Shown here: piece after piece, positions 6,576 through 6,757 of the stretch
How positions within the stretch are numbered: the first letter of the stretch is position 1
Layout of the letters: each line of letters starts with the position of its first letter
Source: JAQIBY01 sp964615585
GTDB lineage: Bacteria > Bacteroidota > Bacteroidia > Bacteroidales > ML635J-15
Direction of reading: 5' to 3'
Assembly (NCBI GenBank): GCA_964615585.1
Contig: CAZTNS010000153.1
Span: 1 to 6,757, forward strand
Length of the DNA: 6,757 bases
Notes under the pieces: generated by a model
What the model was told of the DNA's origin: nothing
The model's database searches: none
Seen by the model: only the letters and a program-made list of their open reading frames with translations
Made by a program: the position numbers and the translations under genes

Positions 6576-6757
6576 TTGTAACCCATCGGTCATTACACAA
6601 TAGGATTAGGTAAGCAGCCGGTCAATCACAACCCATTAAAATTGAATAATTTTGGCTGCACTCGGCAAAGCTCAAGTAAACTTGGCTCTGCCCTCGTTTC
6701 AATAATTGTTGCTATTGAGTGAGAATTATGTATTGGAAAAAATAAACGCTCATCAGT
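6576..6757. other. Intergenic remainder without a gene, apart from the palindrome
   Basis: No coding frame of useful length is visible on either strand; the ATG at 6728 reaches a stop after five codons. A small perfect inverted repeat, AAAATT (6638-6643) and AATTTT (6648-6653), sits just before the palindrome. The window ends before any further gene is recognisable. Confidence 0.5.
6661..6696. repeat. Imperfect palindrome, possible dispersed intergenic repeat
   Basis: The left arm (6664-6676) and right arm (6681-6692) form a stem of about 12 pairs. CAAG/CTTG closes the loop TAAA; a single bulged T (6672) is followed by CGA/GCT-type pairs, one A-C mismatch (6668/6688) and an outer GGCA/TGCC block. 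The flanks are CTC and CTCG. Similar CTCGGC...CTTG... palindromes occur many times between genes in Bacteroidales genomes, by recollection rather than search. A terminator for a gene beyond the right edge is an alternative, though there is no strong T run. Confidence 0.55.

Noticed and set aside
6515..6613. + strand frame of 32 codons starting ATG 6515
   Set aside because: It is produced by the heptamer repeats, which carry no stop codon in this phase. There is no initiation signal and no protein-like composition.
6749..6757. - strand CTGATGAG resembling a hammerhead ribozyme core, with GAAAC near 6697
   Set aside because: The stretch between the two motifs does not form the required stem II, and flanking helices I and III are not evident. 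It is a chance match at the window edge.

Overview
The window most likely comes from a member of the Bacteroidota. The largest gene is a secreted multidomain protein ending in a type IX secretion system (T9SS) type A sorting domain, a system essentially confined to that phylum. The run of domains (jelly-roll, fibronectin-III-like, Ig/PKD-like) is typical of free-living or marine/sediment members. A genus cannot be assigned from the sequence alone.

Layout. (1) Positions 2-1195, + strand: the 3' part of an RhlE-type DEAD-box RNA helicase gene. Its N-terminus, roughly 20-30 codons, lies outside the window. (2) Positions 1196-1262: a short convergent intergenic gap with an interrupted stem-loop. 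(3) Positions 1263-6137, - strand: one 1624-residue protein with a signal peptide, about ten beta-rich modules and a C-terminal T9SS signal. The modules include three tandem cysteine-bearing FN3-like repeats and a jelly-roll that appears to be nested inside an Ig/PKD-like domain. I see no catalytic motif, so an adhesin or surface-structural role is the best guess. (4) Positions 6138-6757: about 620 bases without a convincing gene. This holds the leader of the large gene (a nine-A tract next to the start, a possible Bacteroidota-type -7 element and very AT-rich DNA). Further right are an inverted array of heptanucleotide repeats and an imperfect palindrome that looks like a dispersed intergenic repeat.

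The two genes converge and share no evident pathway. The helicase is a cytoplasmic housekeeping or stress RNA remodeller, and the large protein is exported to the cell surface. No defence system, CRISPR array, transposase, tRNA or rRNA was found. The points most worth a second look are the homopolymer at the start of the secreted protein, the nested domain, and the two repeat structures in the right-hand intergenic region.
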